From Streptomyces virginiae (GTDB lineage Bacteria > Actinomycetota > Actinomycetes > Streptomycetales > Streptomycetaceae): DNA of 52,551 nucleotides. Each line of letters starts with the position of its first letter. Position 1 is the first letter of the stretch. Made by a program: the position numbers and the translations under genes. The stretch lies in the NCBI RefSeq assembly GCF_000720455.1, contig NZ_JOAK01000037.1, positions 1 to 52,551 of the forward strand. Reading direction: 5' to 3'. This document shows positions 41,740-50,199 of the stretch, piece by piece. The notes under the pieces are model-generated. The model was not told where the DNA came from and searched no databases. It saw only the letters and a program-made list of their open reading frames with translations.

Positions 41740-42789
41740 TCAGCGGTCCCCGACGGCTCGCCGGCGCAGGGCGGGATCGGTCAGCGCCACCGGCCGCCAC
41801 GCGCCGTCGGGCTGGTACAGGTTGGTGCCCGGCGGCACGATCTCGTCGATCCGGTCCAGCGTCGCGTCGTCCGGCACCACCGCCACCCCCTTCAGCAGGG
41901 ACTCCAACTGCTCCATGGTCCGCGGCCCGACGATCACGGAGGTGACCGCCGGGTGCACCAGCGGGAAGGCCACCGCCAGTTCCGGCAGCGTGCAGCCGGA
42001 CTCCGCCGCCAGATCGATGAGTTCCCCGGCCGCCGCGAGCTTCGCCGCATTCCCCGGTACCGCCGGATCGAACCGCGCCGGCGTCAGCGCCGCACGGCCG
42101 CGGCTCAGGTCGACCTCCCGCCCGGCCCGGTACTTCCCGCTGAGGAACCCCGAAGCCAGCGGACTCCACGTCAGCACCCCCATCCCGTACCGGCGGGCCA
42201 CCGGCAGCACGTCCTTCTCCACCCCGCGCGCCAGGATCGAGTACGGCGGCTGCTCGGTCCGGAACCTGGCCAGACCCCGCCGCTCGGACACGTGGTGCGC
42301 CTCGGCGATCTCCTCGGCCGGGAAGGTGGAACAGCCGAAGGCACGGAGCTTGCCCGCCCGCACCAGGTCGCCCAGCACGCCGAGGGTTTCCTCGATGTCC
42401 GTCCGCGGGTCCGGCCGGTGCACCTGGTAGAGGTCGATCACATCGGTACCCAGCCGGGTCAGACTGTCCTCGACCGCCCGGGTCAGCCAACGCCGCGAGT
42501 TGCCACGGCGGTTGCGCCCCTCACCCATCGGGAAGTGCCCCTTCGTCGCGAGCACCACCTCGTCGCGCCGCCTCCCGCGCAGCGCCTTGCCCACGATGGT
42601 CTCGGACTCGCCGGCCGAGTACATGTCGGCGGTGTCCACGAAGTTGATGCCGGCGTCCAGGGCCGCGTGGATGATCCGTACGCAGTCCTCGTGGTCGGGG
42701 TTGCCGACCGCCCCGAACATCATCGTGCCCAGACACTGCACACTCACTTCGAGCCCGGTGCCGCCCAGAAACCTGTATCGCATCGTCAT
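41740..42789 (-). CDS. Aldo/keto reductase
   Basis: A 349-aa TIM-barrel oxidoreductase: MRYRFLGGTGLEVSVQCLGTMMFG, GINFVDTADMYSAGESE (catalytic Asp and Tyr), VVLATKGHFPMGE (catalytic Lys), DVIDLYQVHRPDP (catalytic His) and SVIVGPRTMEQLES near the NADPH site. The tetrad is complete. Such enzymes reduce aldehydes and ketones. The start ATG at 42789 was taken over 42783 to include the full first strand. Confidence 0.93.
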   Translation of the reverse strand: MTMRYRFLGGTGLEVSVQCLGTMMFGAVGNPDHEDCVRIIHAALDAGINFVDTADMYSAGESETIVGKALRGRRRDEVVLATKGHFPMGEGRNRRGNSRRWLTRAVEDSLTRLGTDVIDLYQVHRPDPRTDIEETLGVLGDLVRAGKLRAFGCSTFPAEEIAEAHHVSERRGLARFRTEQPPYSILARGVEKDVLPVARRYGMGVLTWSPLASGFLSGKYRAGREVDLSRGRAALTPARFDPAVPGNAAKLAAAGELIDLAAESGCTLPELAVAFPLVHPAVTSVIVGPRTMEQLESLLKGVAVVPDDATLDRIDEIVPPGTNLYQPDGAWRPVALTDPALRRRAVGDR

Positions 42790-42976
42790 ACCGGCGGACC
42801 CTACGAGCTGGAGCGCACTCCAGCGCAACCCCGGGTGCCGGGGCACCCGCACCCGGCGCAGGAGGAACGAGGACCTCGCACGAGCAGCGACGGCCATGCC
42901 GAGCCGGGGGCGGGCTCGGGGCTCCGCCGAGGAGCGTCCGGGGAGGGGACGGTGGCGATCCCGCCCGCCGGGACCG

Positions 42977-44341
42977 TCAGCCTCCGGCGGCCGCCGTGCG
43001 GGCCCGTACCTCCTCCGGGGTGAGGTAGTGGTCCGTGTACTCGAAGTCGCGCAGCGTCCCCGGCTTGTACGTCTGGAAGCCGGTCCGGACGAAGTCGTCG
43101 CCGGCCACGGCGTTCAGGAGCCAGTTCGTCATCACCCGCGTCTTCGCGGCGCCGGTGCGCAGCGCCGCCCAGTGGTAGCCGCGGGCCACGGCCTGGGCGG
43201 GCATGCCGCGCAGGCCGATGCCGAGCGGCCGGGAGACGCCGTCGCGGCCTCCGAGGTCCACGACCAGTCCGAGGTCCTTGTGGACGTAACGGCGCAGCGG
43301 CGTGCCCCGCAGGGTGGCGACGACGTTGTCGGCGGCGACCCTGCCCTGCCGCTCGGCGTGCTGCGCGGTGGGCGGGCAGACCGCTCCGTCCCCGCCGCCG
43401 GCGAGGTCGGGCACGGCGGCCGCGTCCCCGAGTGCGAACGCGCCGTCCGCGCCCGGCACCCGCAGGTCCGCAGCGACGACGAGCCGGCCGCTCTTGGCCG
43501 TCTCGGCGCCGAGCGTGGCGATGAGGGGGCTCGCGGCGACGCCGGCGGTCCAGATGAGGGTGCGGCAGGGCAGCACGCGCCCGTCGGTGAGGGTGACGTC
43601 CTCCGCGCCCGCCTTGGCGACGGAGACGCCGAGCGAGACCTGGATGCCGCGGCGGCGCAGCACGTCGAGGGCGGCCAGGCCCAGCCGGTCGCCGAGTTCG
43701 GGCATCAGCTTGGGTGCCACGTCCACGAGGTGCCAGGTGATCTCGCGCCGGTCCAGCCGGGGGTAGCGGGCGACGGCGTTCGTGGTGAGCCGCTCCAGCG
43801 AGGCGGCCGTCTCGGTGCCCGCGTAACCGCCGCCCACCACGACGAAGCAGAGCCGGGAGGCCCGTTCCGGCGAGCCCGGTGCGGCGGCGTCGGCCAGGTC
43901 GAGCTGGGCGATCACGTGGTCGCGCAGGTGGGCCGCCTCGGCGAGCGTCTTCATGCCGCGGCCGTGCTCCGCCAGGCCCGGGATGTCGAAGGTGCGGGTC
44001 ACACTCCCCGGCGCCAGCACCAGGTGGTCGTAGGGCTGGTCCACCAGCTCCCCGGTGATCTTCCGGATGACGCAGACCTTGGCACGGGTGTCGACCCCCA
44101 CGGCCCCGCCGGGCACGATCCGGGTCCGGTGGCGGCGGCTGCGGCGCAGCGACACCGCCACGGACTGGGGGGTGAGCACCCCGGAGGCCACCTGCGGCAG
44201 CAGGGGCAGGTAGAGCTGGTAGGAGAACGGAGTGACCAGCAGGATCTCCGCCTCCCCGGGTGTCAGCGTCCGCTCCAGGCGGCGTACGCAGGCGACGCCG
44301 GCGAAGCCCGCGCCGACGACCACGATCCTCGGTCGCGCCAT
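42977..44341 (-). CDS. Type II NADH dehydrogenase-like FAD oxidoreductase
   Basis: A 454-aa two-dinucleotide-fold flavoprotein. FAD loop RIVVVGAGFAGVACVRRLER, YDHLVLAPGSVTRTFDIPGL, NAD(P) loop FVVVGGGYAGTETAASLERL, ALGDAAAVPD and a C-terminal amphipathic part with LRRYVHKDLGLVVDLGG. NDH-2 enzymes pass electrons from NADH to menaquinone at the membrane surface without pumping protons. GAAGGGACGG precedes the ATG. Some family members in Streptomyces serve other quinone reductions. Confidence 0.9.
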   Translation of the reverse strand: MARPRIVVVGAGFAGVACVRRLERTLTPGEAEILLVTPFSYQLYLPLLPQVASGVLTPQSVAVSLRRSRRHRTRIVPGGAVGVDTRAKVCVIRKITGELVDQPYDHLVLAPGSVTRTFDIPGLAEHGRGMKTLAEAAHLRDHVIAQLDLADAAAPGSPERASRLCFVVVGGGYAGTETAASLERLTTNAVARYPRLDRREITWHLVDVAPKLMPELGDRLGLAALDVLRRRGIQVSLGVSVAKAGAEDVTLTDGRVLPCRTLIWTAGVAASPLIATLGAETAKSGRLVVAADLRVPGADGAFALGDAAAVPDLAGGGDGAVCPPTAQHAERQGRVAADNVVATLRGTPLRRYVHKDLGLVVDLGGRDGVSRPLGIGLRGMPAQAVARGYHWAALRTGAAKTRVMTNWLLNAVAGDDFVRTGFQTYKPGTLRDFEYTDHYLTPEEVRARTAAAGG

Positions 44342-44686
44342 GGTGTCCGTCCCTTCTCGGGTGTACGGGTCCCCGTCGCACCTTCCCCGGCAGGCCGTTC
44401 CATGCACTCGAAAGTCGGTACGGATGTCTGCGCAGGCCCCGGACGGCCCTCAGGCGAGCCTGCGGCGTCGCAGAACGAGCAGGCCGGTGGTGTTTCCGCG
44501 GGCAGCGGGTCCGCATCCGGTGTCCGGGCGGGTTTCCACGGCGGGCGGAGGAACGTCAAGTCCCGAGGATCAGGGACGTGACCCGCCACCGGACCACCGG
44601 GCCCAATGGAGACACGGGCCCGGCACGGGCCCACCGGACAGACCGGACCGATGGCACCCGCCATCGCCACTTCAAGGAGACATCCC
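44342..44686. other. Divergent gap with a candidate operator, no gene seen
   Basis: 345 bases between the NDH-2-like gene and a small secreted protein gene. An inverted repeat GTCAAGTCCC (44555-44564) / GGGACGTGAC (44573-44582), one mismatch and eight-base spacer, lies about 105 bases before the secreted protein start and may be an operator. Confidence 0.5.
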
Positions 44687-45046
44687 ATGACCCGTACGAC
44701 CCTGACCCAGCGCCTCGCCCTCCTCGGCGCCTGCGGTGCCCTCGCCGCCGGCGGAGCCCTGCTTCCCTCCACCGCCCTCGCCGCCCCCGCAACGCCGCAG
44801 GTGGCGGCCGCACAGACGATCCAAGAACACCCGGCCCACGAACGCCCGGACCACGAGGCAGGCGCCAGGACAGTGGTGAAGACCAAGATCACGATCAGTC
44901 AGCGCACCCTGAGTGACGGGCGGGTCAAGGTGGTCACGGTCAAGACGATCACCAAGATCACCAAGGACCACCACGGCAAGGTCGTCAAGAAGTCGGTCAA
45001 GACCACCACGACCGTGAAGATCCGTCCGGCCCCCGACGACGACTGA
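44687..45046 (+). CDS. Small secreted basic protein
   Basis: A 119-aa protein. A signal peptide (RLALLGACGALAAGGALLPSTALA, AxA site) precedes a ~80-residue mature part made of short Lys/Thr/Val strands (VVKTKITISQRTLSDGRVKVVTVKTITKITKD), which suggests repeated beta strands with high positive charge. AAGGAGA lies at ideal distance from the ATG. No family is recognised. A hairpin follows. Confidence 0.8.
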   Translation: MTRTTLTQRLALLGACGALAAGGALLPSTALAAPATPQVAAAQTIQEHPAHERPDHEAGARTVVKTKITISQRTLSDGRVKVVTVKTITKITKDHHGKVVKKSVKTTTTVKIRPAPDDD

Positions 45047-45117
45047 GCCGGACGGGAACCGGGCAGGGCGCGGCGCTCGTACACCGCCCGCCTGCCCCGT
45101 ACCCGCGACGGCCGTCA

Positions 45118-45166
45118 GCCGAAGCGCCCCTGACTACCCCGTTCGAGGGAAGCGGGGCGCTTCGGC
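45118..45166. terminator. Hairpin after the secreted basic protein
   Basis: A perfect 13-bp stem (GCCGAAGCGCCCC with GGGGCGCTTCGGC) and a 23-base loop, 71 bases after the stop and 131 before the chaplin start. Likely a terminator; an attenuator for the chaplin is possible. Confidence 0.65.
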
Positions 45167-45297
45167 CAAGCCTGCGGCAGGGCGGCGGCGAAGACGCCAC
45201 GTGAGGCAGCCCCGACGGCGTCGTGCCGCGGCTGCCCCACCGGACTCGCGGGCCTTCCGCGAGTCCGAGGCAAGGCAGCTCAGAGGAGGCAGTTCAC

Positions 45298-45537
45298 ATG
45301 GTTCGTGTGCGACGAGGACTGGCAGTGGCGCTCATGGCCGGCGCGGTGGTGGCGGGCGGTGCTTCGATGGCCGCCGCCGATGCGGGCGCGCAGGGGGTGG
45401 CGGCGTACTCGCCGGGCGTCGGCTCGGGCAACCTGATCCAGGTGCCCATCCACATCCCCGTCAACGCCTGCGGCAACACCGTCAGCGTCATCGGGCTGCT
45501 GAACCCGGCGTTCGGCAACACCTGCGTCAACGCCTGA
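45298..45537 (+). CDS. Short chaplin
   Basis: A 79-aa hydrophobic surface protein. The signal peptide ends near ASMAAADA. The mature part carries one chaplin domain: GVAAYSPGVGSGNLIQVPIHIPVNACGNTVSVIGLLNPAFGNTCVNA with the two conserved cysteines. Short chaplins self-assemble as amyloid films that let aerial hyphae leave the water surface. The cysteines rule out a ChpE type; ChpD, F, G or H cannot be told apart here. GAGGAGG precedes the ATG. Confidence 0.96.
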   Translation: MVRVRRGLAVALMAGAVVAGGASMAAADAGAQGVAAYSPGVGSGNLIQVPIHIPVNACGNTVSVIGLLNPAFGNTCVNA

Positions 45538-45555
45538 CCGGCGCAGCCGTGGATC

Positions 45556-45593
45556 CCGGTCCGTAGCCCGGACGACGGGGCGGCGCGGACCGG
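45556..45593 (+). terminator. First hairpin after the chaplin
   Basis: CCGGTCCG (45556-45563) and CGGACCGG (45586-45593) form an 8-bp stem around 22 bases, directly after the chaplin stop. Weaker than the two that follow. Confidence 0.4.
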
Positions 45594-45594
45594 T

Positions 45595-45624
45595 GACCCG
45601 CCCGGACGAAGATCCGGGCGGGTC
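45595..45624 (+). terminator. Second hairpin after the chaplin (main terminator)
   Basis: A perfect 12-bp stem, GACCCGCCCGGA with TCCGGGCGGGTC, and a six-base loop CGAAGA, 58 bases beyond the chaplin stop. The most compact of the three hairpins. Confidence 0.8.
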
Positions 45625-45625
45625 G

Positions 45626-45663
45626 GCTGTGGGTGGCTGTCGGTCGGCGCGGCCACCCACAGC
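45626..45663 (+). terminator. Third hairpin after the chaplin
   Basis: A perfect 12-bp stem, GCTGTGGGTGGC with GCCACCCACAGC, and a 14-base loop, starting one base after the previous hairpin. It may also end transcription from the opposing SDR gene. Confidence 0.65.
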
Positions 45664-45830
45664 TCTTTCCCGTCCGTGCTCCCTACTGCCGCCACCGCCG
45701 CAGCGTCCCGGCGACGCTGACGGACACTCCCGACGGCGATGGCGCCAGCCGAGACCCTGCGGTCGACCACCCGCACCCTGGAACACGGCCCGGCCGGGGA
45801 CCACTGCGCAGCCGTGCGGCCCGCATCACG

Positions 45831-46670
45831 TCAGGCCGACGGTGGAAGAGGGCCCTGCGTGAGGATCCGGGCCGCGGCGAACTCCTCGCGCCAGGCCTCC
45901 TCGGCCAGCTCCAGGTATCCGTACGCGTCCTCGCCGACCGGGATCCGCAGCGGCGTGGGGCCCTCGGCCGCGACGATGCCGAGAACCCGCGCGGCGAAGT
46001 CCTCGGGACGCCCGGTCTCCGGGTTGTCCGCGAGGCCCCGCGCGCCTTCGAGCATCTCGCGGTTGGTCACGTCGTAGGCCGGGATCCGCCGGTGCGTCTG
46101 CGTCATGGACGTGCCGTAGCGCGTGGCGAACATGCCCGGCTCGATCACCGTGACGCGGATGCCGTGCGGGGCGCCCTCGACGGCCAGGGCCTGGCTCATG
46201 CCCTCCAGGGCGTGCTTGCCGGCGACATAGGCGGCCAGACCCGGGAACGCCATGCGGCCGACGATGGAGGAGACGTTGACGATGTGACCGTGCCCCTGGG
46301 CCCGCATCAGCGGCAGGACGAGCCGGGCGAGCCGCCACGGGCCCACCACCAGGGTCTCCAACTGGTCGCGCAGCTCGGCGTCCGAAACCTCCTCGACCGC
46401 GCCGAACAGCCCGATGCCCGCGTTGTTGACGAGGACGTCGATGCCGCCCAGCCGGTCGGCGGCACGACGCACGGCCTCCTCGCAGGAGGCGGCGTCCCGC
46501 AGTTCGAGCGGGACCGGCACGATGCGGCCCGGCCAGGCGGCGGCGAGGTCCTCCAGGTCGGCGGTCTTGCGTGCGGTGACCGCCACCTCGTGCCCGGCCC
46601 GCGCCGCGGCCGTGGCCAGCGCCTGTCCGAGCCCTGAGGAGCATCCCGTGACCAGCCAGCGTCGTCCCAT
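45831..46670 (-). CDS. Short-chain dehydrogenase/reductase
   Basis: A 279-aa classical SDR: WLVTGCSSGLGQALA (cofactor loop), IDVLVNNAGIGLFG, HIVNVSSIVGRMAFPGLAAYVAGKHALEG with the Ser-Tyr-Lys triad, and RVTVIEPGMF. Arg after the second strand (TARKTADL) favours NADP. Related proteins are often labelled oxidoreductase or retinol-dehydrogenase-like, but the substrate is unknown. GGGGGAA precedes the ATG at 46670. Confidence 0.93.
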   Translation of the reverse strand: MGRRWLVTGCSSGLGQALATAAARAGHEVAVTARKTADLEDLAAAWPGRIVPVPLELRDAASCEEAVRRAADRLGGIDVLVNNAGIGLFGAVEEVSDAELRDQLETLVVGPWRLARLVLPLMRAQGHGHIVNVSSIVGRMAFPGLAAYVAGKHALEGMSQALAVEGAPHGIRVTVIEPGMFATRYGTSMTQTHRRIPAYDVTNREMLEGARGLADNPETGRPEDFAARVLGIVAAEGPTPLRIPVGEDAYGYLELAEEAWREEFAAARILTQGPLPPSA

Positions 46671-46842
46671 CGTTCCCCCGTGACCGTCGAGCCGCTTTCG
46701 GACTGTGGTGGTTCCGGTCATGGTCCTGGCGCACGGGCACGCGGTCATCCCTCCCGCAGGGGGCGTGCGGAGGCGCGCGGGCGCATGTACGGGCGCGCAC
46801 GCGCGCGGCCCGCCCGCACCGCGGCCACCGCAGGCCCGGCCC

Positions 46843-47058
46843 TCAGACGGCTTCGGTCGCGAAGAGCTCCAGGTGAGAGCAGTGGGGGCAGCGGTACGCC
46901 TCGATACGGCGCCGGGGCCGGCCCAGCCGTTTGGCACCCCCGAACAGGCCGCGTTCCAGCGGCCCGGCGATCCAGCGGGCGTACCCCCGGGCCCCCTCGC
47001 CCGCGTCCTCGACGAAACCCGGCTCCAGGCCGACACCACCGCAGTACGTACACCTCAT
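46843..47058 (-). CDS. Small zinc-ribbon protein
   Basis: A 71-aa protein with CTYC near the start and CPHC near the end, spaced like a two-knuckle zinc ribbon, joined by a basic GLFGGAKRLGRPRRR segment. I recall similar short actinobacterial proteins without known function. The ATG at 47058 has GGTGGA just upstream. It follows the AlbA_2 gene on the same strand. Confidence 0.72.
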   Translation of the reverse strand: MRCTYCGGVGLEPGFVEDAGEGARGYARWIAGPLERGLFGGAKRLGRPRRRIEAYRCPHCSHLELFATEAV

Positions 47059-47154
47059 CGAATCCACCGGATGAGTGTACGAACCACCCGGCGTCTGCGG
47101 CAGTTGAGCGAGCACCGGCGCCCCCCCCGAAAGCGGTGGGCGCAGGCCGCTCCT

Positions 47155-48462
47155 CTACCCGGTCGGCGTCGTCTTGGCCCGGTAGTCCTCGATCAGCGCC
47201 TCCATGCCGGTCAGGCCGGCGTCCAGGCCGAGTTGGCGGAGCCAGTCGTCCACCTGTTCCTGGCGCTCGGCGGTGACACGCAGGTCCAGGGCGGGGTTGG
47301 CGCGGAAGATGCCGCCGGCCGACGCACCGGCGTCCGGGATCTCCGTCAGCCCGTCGGGGTGAAGCAGCTCCTTGACCTGCCGGTCCGCGACGAGGTGGAG
47401 CTCGCGAGGCTGGGCCACCAGCGTGGTGTCGATGTCCGTGATGCGGGCGATCTCCGTGACGACCTCGGGGTCGACAGCGGTCCGCAGGAGGCCGTCGAGC
47501 AGGTCCGCCAGGTTCGGCACCGGATACCGGTACTCCAGACCGCTCTCGATGCTGTCGGCGTACCGCCGCACCCGGGCGATGACGTCGATGGTGACGTTCG
47601 CGGTCAGAGCCGTTGAGACGGAGCCGTAGACCTCGGGCAGGTCGACCGTCACGACGGCCTCGACGGGGTTCGGCACCGGGGCACGGCTGATCGCCTGGAA
47701 CACCAGCCTGGCCGTCCGGGACCTGTTGTGCCCGAGCGGCCTGAAGCCCACGAACTGGTCGAACGATCCCTGCCCGAGGGTTTGCAGGGCGCTGGGGAAG
47801 GCCGAGTCGTTCAGGGCTTTCGCGAGCGAAAGGACGGACCGCTCCGACAGCGGGCGCCAGACGCCGGCCTCGCCCATCGGCAGGTTGATGCCGGAGCGGA
47901 GAATGAAGTCCTCGGTGTACTCGCCGCCCTCGGCCTGGCCCAGACGCGGGGTCATGACATGCTGCCCCGTCGGCAACACCCCTGCAGAGGGCTCCTCGCG
48001 GGCGAGCCTGAGGAGCCGTTCCCGGTCGGCGGTGGAGTTCTGCCCGCTCAGCCGGATCGGCGCCTTCATGTCCATCAGCAAGGGCCGCGGGGCGGTGTTG
48101 GGGTCGACCCGGATGACCACCACGCTGCGCCCGGAGTCGTCGTCGAACGGGACGGTGATGAAGGTCGGCTCCCAGGGCGGGTCGAACTTCTCGCTGCAGG
48201 TGCTGGCGATCTTGTCGATCGTCGCCTGGGCGTCGACGCCGACGACCCGCTCGACGCCCGGCTCGACCTTGTCGTTGATGCCCACCAGGATCGTGCCGCC
48301 GTAGGTGTTGGCCATCGCCGCGATGGTCTTCACCAGGCTGATGGAGTACTCGCGCTTGAACTCCAGCGTCAGGCTCTCCACCTGGTCCGGCCGTGCCGCG
48401 AAAGCACGGATGCGCTCGATCGTCAGATCCGCCGCCGGTGCGGTGAACAGGGAGTTGGTCAC
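47155..48462 (-). CDS. AlbA_2 (Schlafen-type) ATP-binding domain protein
   Basis: A 435-aa protein. Residues ~20-140 match the AlbA_2 / divergent AAA_4 domain: VESLTLEFKREYSISLVKTIAAMANTYGGTILVGIND, then RPLLMDMKAPIRLSGQNSTADRERLLRLARE. The remaining ~290 residues are unassigned. AlbA_2 proteins occur as regulators and in some phage-defence and toxin contexts, and share a fold with Schlafen nucleases. The start is uncertain: GTG at 48462 opens the domain but has poor spacing; GTG at 48477 has GGGAAG upstream. No partner gene is obvious. Confidence 0.82.
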   Translation of the reverse strand: MTNSLFTAPAADLTIERIRAFAARPDQVESLTLEFKREYSISLVKTIAAMANTYGGTILVGINDKVEPGVERVVGVDAQATIDKIASTCSEKFDPPWEPTFITVPFDDDSGRSVVVIRVDPNTAPRPLLMDMKAPIRLSGQNSTADRERLLRLAREEPSAGVLPTGQHVMTPRLGQAEGGEYTEDFILRSGINLPMGEAGVWRPLSERSVLSLAKALNDSAFPSALQTLGQGSFDQFVGFRPLGHNRSRTARLVFQAISRAPVPNPVEAVVTVDLPEVYGSVSTALTANVTIDVIARVRRYADSIESGLEYRYPVPNLADLLDGLLRTAVDPEVVTEIARITDIDTTLVAQPRELHLVADRQVKELLHPDGLTEIPDAGASAGGIFRANPALDLRVTAERQEQVDDWLRQLGLDAGLTGMEALIEDYRAKTTPTG

Positions 48463-48802
48463 CCCCTCATGGTCCACCAACGGCCGTCTTCCCACACCGA
48501 AATTCCGCAGGGCCGTGATCCCCGTACGCCTGTTCGGCAGCAGCCGGCACGCCACTTGGCCAGTGCGCGGCGCAGCGCCCGGGTCGGAAGCGGAGCGTGA
48601 TCTTCGGTATCCGTAGGGTCGTGGGGCGCGGGCAGGGGATCAAGGGTGCCCTATCCGGACCTTAAGGGACGGATAACAGCGAGCCCGCAGCCCCTCTGAG
48701 GCCCGTTCGGGCCGCGAACCGCGCTTAGTGTCACGGGTGTTGACCGAGGCACTTCCGATGCTGCCGCTGCACCGGCGGATCGGCTCTACCAAGAGGTTTC
48801 TG
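48463..48802. other. Divergent control region with a quasi-palindrome
   Basis: 340 bases between the AlbA_2 gene and the CBM2-FN3 gene. At 48652-48675, outer arms TATCCG/CGGATA flank the palindrome CCTTAAGG, giving symmetry at 20 of 24 positions. Another TATCCG lies at 48608. It lacks the CebR box (TGGGAGCGCTCCCA) expected for cellulose control. Confidence 0.5.
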
Positions 48803-50140
48803 ATGTCCCGAAAGCGAATTGCCCTGGCCTGCGCGGCCGTGGTCGTCGGAGTCGGCTCCGTCGTCATCCCCGTGGCCGCCAACGCGGGAGAGGAGGAGGG
48901 CGGACTCGGCGCCGCCTGCCGCGTCGCCGACCAGGCCACCGTGTGGTGGGCCTCCGGCGAGGTCTCCCTGTCCAACAAGGGGGACCGTCCCGTGCGGGAC
49001 TGGACCGCCGAGTTCGACGTGTCGCAGGGGCAGGTCACCCTCGACAACCCCTGGGCGTACGAACTGCGCCAGGTCGGCAAGCACGTCACCGTCAAGCCGA
49101 TCGCCGACCGCGCCGACGTCGCCGCCAAGGGCAACCGGGCCGTCAAGGTCGGGATCAACCCTGCCGGCAAGGGCATACCCAAGATCACCGGATGCCGTGT
49201 GAACGGCGCGTCGGACAGCGGGAGCGACACCGGCACGAACACGGCCGTACCCGCCGACAGCGGCTCCTTCGTCAAGGACCACACCGCCGTCCACCTGATG
49301 TGGAAGCCGCCGGTCGGCGGGGCCGAAGTCGTGCGCTACGAGGTCTTCCAGGACGGCAAGCAGGTCAAGACCGTCAAGGACACGATGACGGACGTCGAGA
49401 AGCTGGCCCCTGCCACCCGCTACACGTTCAAGGTCCGCGCCGTCCGCGCCGACGGCCGCACCACCGGCTTCAGCAAGGACATCGTGCTCACCACGCTCGC
49501 GGCGCCCGGCCAGGACAAGGCGAAGCCGGTCATCCCCGCGGACCTGGAGGCGACGGCCTCCGGCCCGTACCAGGCCTCGCTGCGCTGGCGCGCGGCGACC
49601 GACGACGTCGCCGTCACCGGCTACCGCATCTACCGCGACGGCGCGAAGGTCCAGGAGGCGGACGCCAAGGCCACCTCGGTCACCGTCTCCGGCCTGACCG
49701 CGAGCACCACCCACCGCTTCAAGGTCACCGCGGTCGACGCCTCCGGCAAGGAGTCCGACCCGACCCGCGAAGCACAGGTGACGACCACCGCGGCCCCCGA
49801 CGGCAACGGCGGCAAGGCCGCCCCCGGCGACTTCGCCGCCACCACCGCCACGAAGCAGGACGGCGGTGTCACCCAGCACTACCTGAACCTCGCCTGGTCC
49901 GTCCCGCAGGGCGTCGGCCAGATCAGCACCTACCAGGTCTACCTGAACGGCAAGCCCGCCCAGACCTTCATGTGGGGCACCGGCGACCCGGTCCTGCCGG
50001 TGCCGACGACGAAGGCCTCGCGCGAGGTGCTCGTCGGCGCCCATCCCGGCTCGACGTACACCGTGAAGATCCGGGCGCGGCTCGGCGACGGCACGTGGGG
50101 CGCGTTCTCCCGCGAGCTGACCGTGAAGACGGGCGGCTGA
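48803..50140 (+). CDS. Secreted CBM2-like protein with three fibronectin type III repeats
   Basis: A 445-aa extracellular protein. Signal peptide ~1-27 (KRIALACAAVVVGVGSVVIPVAANA). Residues ~30-130 look like a carbohydrate-binding CBM2: ATVWWASGEVSLSNKGDRPVRDWTAEFDV with flanking cysteines (AACR, TGCR). Then three FN3 domains (~150-230, ~243-330, ~345-445), each with the tyrosine-corner pattern such as TRYTFKVRAV and STYTVKIRAR. No catalytic domain: it is a binder or scaffold. An LPMO gene starts 59 bases later on the same strand. AGAGG precedes the ATG. Confidence 0.87.
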   Translation: MSRKRIALACAAVVVGVGSVVIPVAANAGEEEGGLGAACRVADQATVWWASGEVSLSNKGDRPVRDWTAEFDVSQGQVTLDNPWAYELRQVGKHVTVKPIADRADVAAKGNRAVKVGINPAGKGIPKITGCRVNGASDSGSDTGTNTAVPADSGSFVKDHTAVHLMWKPPVGGAEVVRYEVFQDGKQVKTVKDTMTDVEKLAPATRYTFKVRAVRADGRTTGFSKDIVLTTLAAPGQDKAKPVIPADLEATASGPYQASLRWRAATDDVAVTGYRIYRDGAKVQEADAKATSVTVSGLTASTTHRFKVTAVDASGKESDPTREAQVTTTAAPDGNGGKAAPGDFAATTATKQDGGVTQHYLNLAWSVPQGVGQISTYQVYLNGKPAQTFMWGTGDPVLPVPTTKASREVLVGAHPGSTYTVKIRARLGDGTWGAFSRELTVKTGG

Positions 50141-50199
50141 CCGCGCCCGCCTGCCGCCCCACGCGCACGACCGACCCCATGACCAGGAGCGTCCCCCTC

